From Streptomyces sp. NRRL F-6492 (lineage in GTDB: Bacteria; Actinomycetota; Actinomycetes; Streptomycetales; Streptomycetaceae): a stretch of DNA of 64,000 nt. Positions 8,352-16,139 of the stretch are shown here, one piece after another. The stretch spans positions 62,001 through 126,000 of the forward strand of contig NZ_LGEG01000149.1 of the NCBI RefSeq assembly GCF_001280125.1, in the 5' to 3' direction. A program made the position numbers and the translations under genes. How positions within the stretch are numbered: position 1 is the first letter of the stretch; every line of letters begins with the position of its first letter. Below the pieces are notes generated by a model that was given only the letters and a program-made list of their open reading frames with translations, was not told the origin of the DNA and did no database searches.

Positions 8352-9551
8352 TCACAGCTCGCCCGCGAGGTTCAGGTCGCCCCTCTCCGTCCCGGCCACG
8401 CTCCCGGCGCGTCGGAGACGGCGCCACGGGTGCGCGATCGGCGCCGACACCGCCTGCCACCAGGCTTCCACCGGCAGCTTCCCCGCGGGCTCGAACGGCT
8501 CGCCGGGGCGGGGGAGCGCCACCGCCTGGCCCGCCTCGTCCGCCGCGTCCCTCGTCCACTCCCCCGGCTCCGCCCACGGGTGCGGGGCGAGGTTGAAGGT
8601 GCCCCAGTGGATCGGCAGGAGCACCCCGGCCGGGCCGCCGCCCTGGAGGTCCAGGTGGGCGCGCGTCCCCTCGGCGGGGGTCATGTGGATGTCGGTCCAG
8701 AACTCCGAGTACGCGCCGATCTGGATCATGGTGGCGTCGAAGGGGCCGTGCTCCGCGCCGATGTCCCGGAAGCCGGAGAAGTACCCGGTGTCACCGCTGT
8801 GGAAGATCCGGTGCTCCGGGCCCCGCACGACCCAGGAGGCCCAGAGCGTGTGCTGCTTGTTGCGCAGCCCGCGGCCGCAGAAGTGGCGGGCCGGGGTGGC
8901 CGTCAGACGCAGGGCGCCGACCTCGGTGGACTCGTTCCAGTCCAGCTCCCGCAGCCGGGAGGCGGGCACGCCCCAGCGCTCCAGGTGCGCGCCCACGCCG
9001 AGCGGCACCGCGAAGAGCGTGTCGGTGGTGGCGAGCGCCTTGATCGTCGGCAGGTCGAGGTGGTCGTAGTGGTCGTGCGAGATCACCACCACGTCGACCG
9101 GGCCGAGCTCGGCGAGCGGCACGGGCACCGGATGGAGCCGCTTGGGGCCGGCGAACGGGAACGGGGAGCAGCGGTCGCCCCAGACCGGGTCGAACAGGAC
9201 CCGGTGGCCGTCCACCTCCGCGAGGACGCCGGAGTGCCCCAGCCAGGTGAGGCGCAGACCGGTGGCCGGGGGTCGCGCCAGGTCGGCCACGGTGGTGGGA
9301 TGGACGGGGATCGCGCCGGTGGGGGCCCGGCGCGCACGCCCCTCCTTCTCGAAGTAGGTCCTGGCGAGCTCGACGGTGGAACCGGAGGGGCCGCGCCGGG
9401 CCTGCTCGGGGTTCTGGAAGATCCCGTCCCTGAAGTTCGGCGAACGCCGGATCCGGGCGAGGCGCTCGCCGGTGGGTTCCGCACCGAAGGATTCGGGGCG
9501 CAGGGCGCGCAGCCGGGCCCGCGGCGAACGGTCTGAGCCGGTTCCGGTCAC
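8352..9551 (-). CDS. Metallo-beta-lactamase-fold hydrolase (NAPE-PLD / UlaG-like)
   Basis: 399 residues. The metal-binding HDHYDH motif is at 159-164, with LTWLGHSGVL before it and FHSGDTGYF after it, as in N-acylphosphatidylethanolamine phospholipase D-like and UlaG-like hydrolases. A typical N-terminal extension (SPNFRDGIFQNPE) is seen in the bacterial NAPE-PLD-like group. Probable cytoplasmic phosphodiesterase or lactonase; substrate unknown. Diverges from the TetR gene at 9749, which may regulate it. Confidence 0.85.
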   Translation of the reverse strand: MTGTGSDRSPRARLRALRPESFGAEPTGERLARIRRSPNFRDGIFQNPEQARRGPSGSTVELARTYFEKEGRARRAPTGAIPVHPTTVADLARPPATGLRLTWLGHSGVLAEVDGHRVLFDPVWGDRCSPFPFAGPKRLHPVPVPLAELGPVDVVVISHDHYDHLDLPTIKALATTDTLFAVPLGVGAHLERWGVPASRLRELDWNESTEVGALRLTATPARHFCGRGLRNKQHTLWASWVVRGPEHRIFHSGDTGYFSGFRDIGAEHGPFDATMIQIGAYSEFWTDIHMTPAEGTRAHLDLQGGGPAGVLLPIHWGTFNLAPHPWAEPGEWTRDAADEAGQAVALPRPGEPFEPAGKLPVEAWWQAVSAPIAHPWRRLRRAGSVAGTERGDLNLAGEL

Positions 9552-9735
9552 AGGAGCTCCTGATCTCTGGGGGTCATCCCATTATGGGCGGCCCGTGCCC
9601 GGACGCCCGGGGCGGGTGGCACGGTGCGCGCTTCGACGGAGGAACGGCTTCCAGTGACCTCCGGGGGGTTACGGACGGTGTCGGCGACGTCGCCCGGTGG
9701 AGTAGATGATGATCATGCTCTTGTCATGTGCTGTG

Positions 9736-9741
9736 TAGGCT
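9736..9741 (+). promoter_or_regulatory. Candidate -10 box, leaderless tetR transcript
   Basis: TAGGCT lies 7 nt before the GTG at 9749, which would place transcription start at the start codon. The rest of 9552-9735 is the divergent promoter region with the MBL gene; a short ATGATCAT palindrome near 9707-9716 could be part of an operator. Confidence 0.4.
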
Positions 9742-9748
9742 GCCGGAC

Positions 9749-10426
9749 GTGACGAGAGTGCGGTTGAGCGTGGCCGAGCGGCGGGAGGAGCTGCTGCGGG
9801 CGGCCGTGGAGCAGATCGAGGCGCGCGGGGTCGCGGCCGTGCGGATCGCCGACGTGGCCTCCGCGCTCGGCGTGAGCAACGCGCTCGTCCTCTACCACTT
9901 CGCGTCCAAGGAACAGCTGGTCGCGGCCGCCTTCGCGCACGCCGCCGAGGCCGACCTCGCCCATCTGCGGCGACTGCTCGGCCAGCGCTCCACGGCGGTG
10001 CGAAGGCTGCGGGCGGCGGTCCGCTGGTACGCCCCGACCGGGCAGGCCAAGGGCTGGCGGCTGTGGATCGAGGGCTGGGCCGCCTCGCTGCGCGACCCGG
10101 AGCTGCGCCGGGTCGCCGCCTCCCTCGACCAGGAGTGGAAGGCGGCGCTGACCCGGGTGATCGCGGAGGGGGCCGCCGCCGGGGAGTTCTCCTGTCCGGA
10201 CCCGGCCGAGGCGGCCTGGCGGCTCACCGCCTTCCTCGACGGCCTGGCCGTCCAGACCACCGCCTACGCCGGCCCCCTCTCCCGCGCCGCGATGCTCCGC
10301 TGGGCCGACGCCGCCCTCGTCCGGGAACTCGACCTTCCGGACGGGGACCGGGAGGGAAGCGGGGGCGAGGACGGGGACGGGAGCGAGAGCGGATACGGCG
10401 AGGACGCGCGGCCCGGAGGGGGCTGA
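9749..10426 (+). CDS. TetR/AcrR family transcriptional regulator
   Basis: 225 residues. N-terminal TetR helix-turn-helix at about 5-50 (RREELLRAAVEQIEARG, IADVASALGVSNALVLYHFASKEQL). The C-terminal ligand domain has the WxxWIEGWA type of pattern seen in a BetI-like subgroup. The acidic Gly/Glu tail (about the last 25 residues) is low complexity. GTG 9749 chosen because the frame aligns there with the family start and a -10 box sits just upstream. Likely regulates the divergent MBL gene or itself; ligand unknown. Confidence 0.88.
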   Translation: MTRVRLSVAERREELLRAAVEQIEARGVAAVRIADVASALGVSNALVLYHFASKEQLVAAAFAHAAEADLAHLRRLLGQRSTAVRRLRAAVRWYAPTGQAKGWRLWIEGWAASLRDPELRRVAASLDQEWKAALTRVIAEGAAAGEFSCPDPAEAAWRLTAFLDGLAVQTTAYAGPLSRAAMLRWADAALVRELDLPDGDREGSGGEDGDGSESGYGEDARPGGG

Positions 10427-10443
10427 CACCCGCCACCGGAACC

Positions 10444-10514
10444 GGGTCGACGGGCCCGGGTCGACGGGCCCGGGTCGACGGGCCCGGGTCGACGGGCCCG
10501 GGTCGACGGGGCCC
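10444..10514. repeat. 14-bp minisatellite, five units
   Basis: Four perfect copies of GGGTCGACGGGCCC (10444-10499) plus a fifth copy with one inserted G. The unit is not a multiple of three and lies in the gap between convergent genes, so it is not coding. Confidence 0.95.
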
Positions 10515-10531
10515 CGATCGGGGGGATCGGT

Positions 10532-10555
10532 TCCGCCGGGCCCCCGCCCGGCGGA
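10532..10555. terminator. Bidirectional terminator hairpin
   Basis: Perfect 10-bp arms (TCCGCCGGGC and its complement) around a CCCC loop, between the ends of the tetR gene (+) and the SIMPL gene (-). Confidence 0.7.
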
Positions 10556-10578
10556 GACAGCGCGGTGGGCTCCGCTCG

Positions 10579-11352
10579 TCAGAGCAGTTCGAAGACCGCC
10601 GAGACCGTGACCTGCTCCTCGATCTCGCCGGGGGCCAGCGGAACGCTCGGCTCCTCGGCGGCGAGGGCCTGGGCCGCCCCGCCGGGGCCGGGGCGCACGG
10701 ATTCGCCCTCGCTCAGCGAGATCAGCCGGCCGAGCCGGTGACCGCTGAGCCGCGCGTGCTGCGCCGCCTTGTCGTACGCGTCACGGAAGGCGGCCTCCCG
10801 CGCCCTGGTCCGCAGCGCCGACGGGTCGGCCACGTCGAACACGACGCCGTTGATCCGGCCCGCGTCCCGGGTGGTGTCGTTGACGGCGCCGACGACCTGC
10901 CCGGTCCTGTCGATGTCGCGGACCTTCACGGAGAAGGCCTGACCGGCCTGGTAGCCGGTCACCCGGCTCTCCCCCTCGGCGCTCTGGGTGTAGACCGGGG
11001 CCAGCGAGAGGCTGTCGGTGCGGATGTCCCGCTCGGCGATCCCCTGCTGGTGGAGCACCACGAGGAGGGTCTCGGCCGCGGTCTTCTGCGCCGCCATCGC
11101 CTCCTTCGCCGTCGCCCGGCTGGCCTCGACCCCGATGGACAGGATCGCCAGGTCGGGCGCGGCGGCCGCGCGCCCGTGCCCGGCGACGGTGACCGTGGCG
11201 GCCTCGGCCGCCGGGGCGGCGGCGGAGAGGGCCGTCCTGCCGGGTGCGGCGGCCAGGGCGGGGGCGGCGGTGCCGGCGAGGAGGCCGCCGAGCACGGCGG
11301 TGGCGGCGAGCAGACGGATGGTGCGGGCGGCGCGTGGCCGGCGGGTCGTCAC
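10579..11352 (-). CDS. Secreted SIMPL (DUF541) domain protein
   Basis: 257 residues. Signal peptide: Arg-rich start, hydrophobic LLAATAVLGGLLAG, AxA-type site near residue 35 (APALAAA). The mature part begins ATVTVAGHGRAAAAPDLAILSIGVEA and continues with the conserved SIMPL/DUF541 pattern (TDSLSLAPVY, VTGYQAGQAFSVKVRDID). The family (BP26/YggE) forms periplasmic or extracytoplasmic oligomers linked to stress tolerance; enzymatic function is not known. The GTG at 11352 was chosen because it gives a normal-length signal peptide and has a GGGACC site upstream. Confidence 0.88.
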   Translation of the reverse strand: MTTRRPRAARTIRLLAATAVLGGLLAGTAAPALAAAPGRTALSAAAPAAEAATVTVAGHGRAAAAPDLAILSIGVEASRATAKEAMAAQKTAAETLLVVLHQQGIAERDIRTDSLSLAPVYTQSAEGESRVTGYQAGQAFSVKVRDIDRTGQVVGAVNDTTRDAGRINGVVFDVADPSALRTRAREAAFRDAYDKAAQHARLSGHRLGRLISLSEGESVRPGPGGAAQALAAEEPSVPLAPGEIEEQVTVSAVFELL

Positions 11353-11495
11353 AGGCGGTCCCTTCGGGTGTGGGTGCCGGGGCTCCGGCGGGCACATCCC
11401 AGCACCCGGCGCCGCCGCACCCGGTACGCCACTCCTGACCGGCGTCCCCCTTCCCCTGTCCGTACCAGCCGGGTACCGCTACCGGGGCACACGGC

Positions 11496-12536
11496 TCAGG
11501 TCTGGACGAGTGGCCCGTACGCCTCGGGGCGCAGGCCGAAGGTCCAGGCGACGCCCTCCCGCGCGGTCCGGGTGGTGGGCGGCACCCGGAGCCAGTACGT
11601 GCGGTGGGTGCCGTCCGGTTCGGGCGTGGAGTTGACGACCTCGACGGTCACCACGTCCTCGTCGTCGGCCAGTTCGATCCGCCACAGGACGCCCGTCTCG
11701 TCGCGGTGCTCGTGCCGGGCCCCGGAGGCGGCGAGATAGCGGTCGTAGCCGTGGTGCTCCAGCATCACGCGCCGCAGTTCGGCGTTCTCCTCCGCGCGTA
11801 TCCGCTCGGGGGTGAGGTCCGCGAGGCCGGCCAGGAAGGCGGCGGAGACCGTCATGCCCCGCCAGGCGTGGAGGGCGAACCCGTCGGGGTAGGCGAGCGC
11901 CGGACCGTCGCCGCGGTCGAGGCGCCCGGCCTCGTCGCGGTGGAGTTCGACGGGCCGCTCGCAGACCACGGCGACGTTCTCGTACGGCCACCACCAGCCC
12001 GCGTGCGCGGCGACGGCGGCGAGTCCCGCGAGGCGCTCGCCGTGCCCGTCGAAGGCGGCGAGCCAGGCGGCGTCGTGCTGGCCGAGGACGGCGTCGAGCA
12101 GGACGAGGCGGACGTCGCCCGGTCCGCCGTCCGTCTCCGCCCTCCCGTGCGCCTTCTCGTACGTCTTCTCGTGCGCCTCCGTCACCGCGGCCCGTATCCG
12201 GTCGGCGAGGGCCCGGTTGAGGTCCCAGAGCACCGCCCCCGTCGACTGCCAGTGCGCCGCCCAGCCCGCCGGGCCGAGCGCGTCGTGGAGCCGGCGGCGC
12301 TCCTCGGCCCACGGCCGGGTGCGCACCTCCTCCCGTACCGGCCGGCCCCGGTCCGCCAGGCCGTCCAGGAGCGCGACGGCGGCGAGCGGCGAGGCCGCCC
12401 AGAGGACGCGCTCCGGCTCGCCGAGGCCGGCCGTGCGGTAGGCGAGCCGGACGCCGGCCTCGGCGGCGGCGCGGTCGGCGGGCCCGGTGGCCGCGGCGAC
12501 GGCCCGCCACTTGTCCCGTGCGGTGGTGCTGTTCAT
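11496..12536 (-). CDS. DUF6745 domain protein
   Basis: 346 residues. C-terminal half carries the features I associate with DUF6745: GDGPALAYPDGFALHAWRG, AELRRVMLEHHGYDRYL, VVNSTPEPDGTHRTYWLRVPP and a final VAWTFGL motif. Function unknown; no catalytic motif is evident. It lies 62 nt downstream of the small gene 12599-12925 on the same strand, and the pair recurs together in Streptomyces as far as I remember. The likely promoter of the pair is a PafBC/RecA-NDp-type site at 12971-12993, so it may be part of the DNA-damage response. Confidence 0.8.
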   Translation of the reverse strand: MNSTTARDKWRAVAAATGPADRAAAEAGVRLAYRTAGLGEPERVLWAASPLAAVALLDGLADRGRPVREEVRTRPWAEERRRLHDALGPAGWAAHWQSTGAVLWDLNRALADRIRAAVTEAHEKTYEKAHGRAETDGGPGDVRLVLLDAVLGQHDAAWLAAFDGHGERLAGLAAVAAHAGWWWPYENVAVVCERPVELHRDEAGRLDRGDGPALAYPDGFALHAWRGMTVSAAFLAGLADLTPERIRAEENAELRRVMLEHHGYDRYLAASGARHEHRDETGVLWRIELADDEDVVTVEVVNSTPEPDGTHRTYWLRVPPTTRTAREGVAWTFGLRPEAYGPLVQT

Positions 12537-12598
12537 GTCGGTGTCCCCCGAAGTCCCTCTGGTGCGTCGGCTTGTCGATTCGTCGGCCCGTCGGCCCG

Positions 12599-12925
12599 TC
12601 AGTCCGCGACGAGCCGGTACGCGCCGGGCACGTACTCCCGCTGGCGCACCACCCGGTACCAGCCCTTCGGCAGCGGTATCGGCGCGTGCTCCTCGTGCAC
12701 CACCCGGCCGCCCTCGGGCAGGTGGAGCAGGAAGGGGCCGTGGGGCCCCGGCTCCCGCACGAGCCGGCCGGGGCCGGGGATCGCGTGGGCGTGCCCGGTG
12801 ACCTCGCCGGAGGCGAGGACGAGACGGCCCCGGGCGTCCCTCGGCTCCCCCGCCGCCGTCCTGGCGCGCTCCGGAACGGCCGTCTCGTCGACGGACACGA
12901 TCAGCACGTCTCCCTGCCGGTACAT
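12599..12925 (-). CDS. Small conserved hypothetical protein, DUF6745 partner
   Basis: 108 residues, compact and without signal peptide. Recognisable conserved stretches: MYRQGDVLIV, GEVTGHAHAI, FLHLPEGGRVVHEEH-type sequence and IPLPKGWYRVVRQREYVP. The beta-rich pattern with conserved His residues suggests a small ligand- or metal-binding fold, but this is inference. First gene of a two-gene unit with DUF6745. A perfect RecA-NDp-type promoter starts about 46 nt before the ATG. Confidence 0.78.
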   Translation of the reverse strand: MYRQGDVLIVSVDETAVPERARTAAGEPRDARGRLVLASGEVTGHAHAIPGPGRLVREPGPHGPFLLHLPEGGRVVHEEHAPIPLPKGWYRVVRQREYVPGAYRLVAD

Positions 12926-12970
12926 GGCTGTCCCCTCCCCGTCCGGCGCGGTCGGCCGGACACGAGAACG

Positions 12971-12993
12971 ACGCTAGGGGGCGGCACTGACAA
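12971..12993 (-). promoter_or_regulatory. RecA-NDp/PafBC-type DNA-damage promoter
   Basis: On the minus strand: TTGTCAGTG (12993-12985), 8 nt, TAGCGT (12976-12971). This is an exact match to the LexA-independent damage promoter known from mycobacterial recA. Predicted start near 12964 leaves a leader of about 40 nt before the gene at 12925. Confidence 0.75.
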
Positions 12994-13097
12994 TCGGCCC
13001 CGGCCCGGATCCACGGGCCCCGGTCCCGTCCCCGTACGGCACCCGGCCGGGACGCGCACGGACCCGACCCGGACCCGTACCGCACCCGGCGCGGGTC

Positions 13098-13120
13098 CTG
13101 TCGGTGCCGCTTGGTAGAAC
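13098..13120 (+). promoter_or_regulatory. Near match to the RecA-NDp/PafBC promoter, before STM4015
   Basis: CTGTCGGTG (13098-13106), 8 nt, TAGAAC (13115-13120). Fits TGTCRGTG-N8-TAnnn but has C rather than T at the last -10 base. Predicted start near 13127; the ATG is at 13166 behind a GGAG site. Confidence 0.45.
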
Positions 13121-13165
13121 TCAGGGGTTCAGCGACCCACGCCGTCCGTCCCCTGGAGCACCGTC

Positions 13166-14125
13166 ATGACCATCGGCCACCACCTGCGGGAGTTCCACGG
13201 CCTTCCCGTCTTCGACTTCCCGGACGCGGCCGCGCCGGTCGAGCCGCCCGACGCGGCCGGGGTCGCCTGGCGGATCTCCGCGCCGACGTACTCCGACCCC
13301 GGGGACGAGGACTGGGGCACCCGCTTCGAGCGGTTCCTGAAGGCGGTCGACGCCCCGCGGGTGCGCGCGCTCGTCGTCGGCGGCTGGGACGAGCCGTACG
13401 AGACCTCGTCCGCCGGCATCGTCACCGCCCTGATGGGCGCCAACAACCGGCTCACCGGCCTGGAGGCGCTCTTCCTCGGCGACATGACCTTCGAGGACTG
13501 CGAGATCTCGTGGATCGTCCAGTCCGACGTGACGCCCCTGCTCGCGGCCTATCCGGCGCTGCGCGAGCTGGGCGTGCGCGGCGGCACGGGCCTGGTCTTC
13601 CCGCCGGTCCGGCACACCGCCCTGGAGGCCCTGACGGTGGAGACGGGCGGCCTCGGCGCCGAGGTCGTGCGCGGGATCGTCGGCAGCGACCTGCCCGCCC
13701 TGGAGAACCTGGAACTCTGGCTCGGCACCGACGAGTACGGCGGTGACAGCACCCCCGAGGACCTCGCGCCGCTGCTCGCCGGCACGGCCTTCCCCGCCCT
13801 GCGCCGCCTGGGCCTGCGCAACAGCGTGATCGAGGACGCGATCGCCGCCGCCGTGGCGGGCGCGCCCGTCGTCGCCCGGATCGAGCGGCTCGACCTGTCC
13901 ATGGGCGTGCTCACCGACGAGGGCGCGAGGGCCCTGCTCGACGGGCAGCCCCTGACCCACCTGTCGCACCTCGACCTCTCGCACCACTACCTCTCGGAGC
14001 CGATGCGGGAGCGGCTGCGGGCCGCGCTCGTGCCGCACGGCGTGACCGTGGTCCTGGACGACGCCCAGGCGGGAGAGGACGACGGCGACGGCGAGGTCCA
14101 CCGGTACGTCGCGGTCGCCGAATGA
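13166..14125 (+). CDS. STM4015 family leucine-rich-repeat-like protein
   Basis: 319 residues. Repeated LxxLxL blocks (LTGLEALFLGDM, LRELGVRGG, LENLELWLG, LRRLGLRNS, IERLDLSMG, LSHLDLSHH) form a short leucine-rich-repeat-like solenoid. Matches the STM4015 family, named after the Salmonella locus, always found with STM4014-4011. Probably a protein-protein interaction subunit. First gene of a five-gene operon; its stop overlaps the next start (ATGA). Confidence 0.85.
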   Translation: MTIGHHLREFHGLPVFDFPDAAAPVEPPDAAGVAWRISAPTYSDPGDEDWGTRFERFLKAVDAPRVRALVVGGWDEPYETSSAGIVTALMGANNRLTGLEALFLGDMTFEDCEISWIVQSDVTPLLAAYPALRELGVRGGTGLVFPPVRHTALEALTVETGGLGAEVVRGIVGSDLPALENLELWLGTDEYGGDSTPEDLAPLLAGTAFPALRRLGLRNSVIEDAIAAAVAGAPVVARIERLDLSMGVLTDEGARALLDGQPLTHLSHLDLSHHYLSEPMRERLRAALVPHGVTVVLDDAQAGEDDGDGEVHRYVAVAE

Positions 14126-15306
14126 CCTCCGGCCCGCGCCCCGTGGTCGTCGGCGTTCCGGCGGGCCGCCGCGTCGCGTTCTTCCAGGACGCGCTGCGGT
14201 CCGCCGGGCTGCCCGGGGCGCGGGTCGTGTCCTGGCCGGACGTGCTGCGGGGCCGGGCCCGGTTCGCGGCGGGCGAGACCGTGCGCCTGGACTCGCCCGG
14301 CGAGGACCCGGAGTCCGACCGGCTGCTGCGCGGGGCCGGCGACCCGGCCCGGGTCGAGGGCACCGGCCGCTGGTACGAGCGGTTCACCGCCGCCGTGGCG
14401 GACCTCGGCCGGAGCGTCGGGGAGGCGGGGGCCGCCCTCGTCGACGATCCCGCCGAGCTCCCGGTCCTGTTCGACAAGCGGCTGAGCCACGGCCGGCTGC
14501 GGGCGGCCGGCGTGCCGGTGCCCGAGTCGCCGACCTCCGGCGCCTCCGCGCCGGCCGTGCGCGGCTGGGCGGACGTCCGGGCGGTGACGGCCGGGGCGGG
14601 GATGCGCCGGGTGTTCGTGAAGCTCGCGCACGGCTCCTCCGCCTCGGGGGTGCTCGCGGTGGAGACGAACGGCGCGGGCCGGGTCCGGGCCACCACCTCG
14701 GTGGAGCGCGATCCGGCCGGACGGCTCTTCAACTCCCTGCGGGTGCGGCGCTACACGAGCGAGCGCGAGGTCGCCGCGATCGTGGACGCCCTGGCCCCCG
14801 ACGGCCTGCACGTCGAGCGGTGGCTGCCGAAGGCCGACCAGGACGGGCGGGCCGCCGACCTGCGGGTGGTGGTGATCGACGGGCGGGCCACCCACGCGGT
14901 GCTCCGCACCAGCCGCTCCCCCATGACCAATCTGCACCTGGGCGGGGCCCGGGGCGACCTGGACGCGGCCCGGGCCGCGATCGCCGCCGCCGGCGCGCGG
15001 TGGACGGACGCGCTGGAGGTGTGCGAGCGGGCCGCCGCCGCGTTCCCCGGCACCCGGTGCGTGGGCGTCGACCTGCTGCCCGCGTCCGGATGGCGCCGCT
15101 TCTCCGTGGGCGAGGTCAACGCCTTCGGCGATCTGCTGCCCCGGCTCACGGGCCTGCCCGGCAGCGGGGCCGAGGGCCTCGACACCTACGCGGCCCAGGT
15201 GGCCGCGCAGTTCCCCCGTACCGCGGGCGCCCACCGGAGCACAGGCCCCGCACCCACCGCCCGCCTCACAGGCACCACCCGCACCACAGGAACGAGCACC
15301 GCGTGA
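14122..15306 (+). CDS. STM4014 family ATP-grasp-like protein
   Basis: 394 residues. N-terminus PRPVVVGVPAGRRVAFFQDALRSAG, a central region with LFDKRLSHGRLRAAGVPVPESP and VFVKLAHGSSASGV, and a C-terminal PxxRCVGVDLLPA / VGEVNAFGDLLP region. Lys, Glu and Asn residues in these blocks match the nucleotide- and Mg-binding parts of ATP-grasp ligases, so an ATP-dependent carboxylate-amine or -thiol ligation is likely. Substrate unknown. The start overlaps STM4015 by 4 nt and the stop overlaps the next gene (GTGA). Confidence 0.83.
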   Translation: MTSGPRPVVVGVPAGRRVAFFQDALRSAGLPGARVVSWPDVLRGRARFAAGETVRLDSPGEDPESDRLLRGAGDPARVEGTGRWYERFTAAVADLGRSVGEAGAALVDDPAELPVLFDKRLSHGRLRAAGVPVPESPTSGASAPAVRGWADVRAVTAGAGMRRVFVKLAHGSSASGVLAVETNGAGRVRATTSVERDPAGRLFNSLRVRRYTSEREVAAIVDALAPDGLHVERWLPKADQDGRAADLRVVVIDGRATHAVLRTSRSPMTNLHLGGARGDLDAARAAIAAAGARWTDALEVCERAAAAFPGTRCVGVDLLPASGWRRFSVGEVNAFGDLLPRLTGLPGSGAEGLDTYAAQVAAQFPRTAGAHRSTGPAPTARLTGTTRTTGTSTA

Positions 15307-16139
15307 ACCGGACCGACATGAACGCGATCGTCGGCAGCCACGACCTGCTCCTGGTCACCCTCGACACGCTCCGGTACGACGTGGCCGCCGAGCTGGCGGC
15401 CGAGGGCCGCATCCCGAACCTGGCCCGTCACCTGCCCGGCGGCGCCTGGGAGCGGCGGCACGCGCCGGGGAGCTTCACCTACGCCTCCCACCAGGCGATC
15501 TTCGCCGGCTTCCTGCCGACCCCGGCCGCCCAGGGGCCCCATCCCCGGCTGTTCGCGGCCCGGTTCGCGGGGAGCGAGTCGACGGCCGACGGCACCTGGG
15601 TCCACGACACCCCCGACTTCGTCTCCGGCCTCGCGCGCGAGGGCTACCGGACGGTCTGCGTCGGCGGGGTGGGATTCTTCAACAAGCGGCCGCCGCTCGG
15701 CTCCGTGCTCCCCGGGCTCTTCCGGGAGAGCCACTGGGAGCCCTCCTTCGGCGTCGCGTCCCCGACCTCGTTCGAGTCCCAGGTCGCTTGCGCCGAGGAG
15801 GTCGTGGCCGGACTCCCCGACGAGGAGCGGCTCTTCCTCTTCGTCAACGTCTCCGCGCTGCACCAGCCCAACTGGTTCCACCTGCCGGGGGCGACCCGCG
15901 GGGCGGGCGACTCCCGGGAGACGCACGCGGCGGCCCTGGAGTACGTCGACCGGCACATCGGGCGGCTCTTCGCCGCCGTGAGCTCCCGGCGCCCCTGTTT
16001 CGCGATCGTCTGCTCCGACCACGGCACCGCGTACGGGGAGGACGGCTTCACCGGTCACCGGCTCGGCCACGAGGTCGTGTGGACGGTGCCGTACGCGCAG
16101 TTCGTCCTGCCGGGACCCGACGGGGAGGCCGCCGCGTGA
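15303..16139 (+). CDS. STM4013/SEN3800 family hydrolase (sulfatase/phosphodiesterase fold)
   Basis: 278 residues. N-terminal DLLLVTLDTLRYDV carries the first metal ligand and a Thr in the nucleophile position. CSDHGTAYGEDGFTGHRLGHE near the C-terminus supplies the other metal-binding Asp/His residues of the alkaline-phosphatase superfamily. A Thr nucleophile suggests phosphodiesterase or phosphatase rather than sulfatase activity (inference). No signal peptide, so cytoplasmic. GTG start overlaps the STM4014 stop; ATG at 15318 is an alternative. Confidence 0.85.
   Translation: MNRTDMNAIVGSHDLLLVTLDTLRYDVAAELAAEGRIPNLARHLPGGAWERRHAPGSFTYASHQAIFAGFLPTPAAQGPHPRLFAARFAGSESTADGTWVHDTPDFVSGLAREGYRTVCVGGVGFFNKRPPLGSVLPGLFRESHWEPSFGVASPTSFESQVACAEEVVAGLPDEERLFLFVNVSALHQPNWFHLPGATRGAGDSRETHAAALEYVDRHIGRLFAAVSSRRPCFAIVCSDHGTAYGEDGFTGHRLGHEVVWTVPYAQFVLPGPDGEAAA

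Noticed and set aside
9721..9741. A third damage-type promoter (TTGTCATGT ... TAGGCT) before the tetR gene
   Set aside because: The gap between the two elements is two bases short and the GTG of the motif is missing; kept only as a -10 box.
10444..10514. CRISPR array
   Set aside because: Head-to-tail 14-bp units without spacers, and no cas genes in the window.
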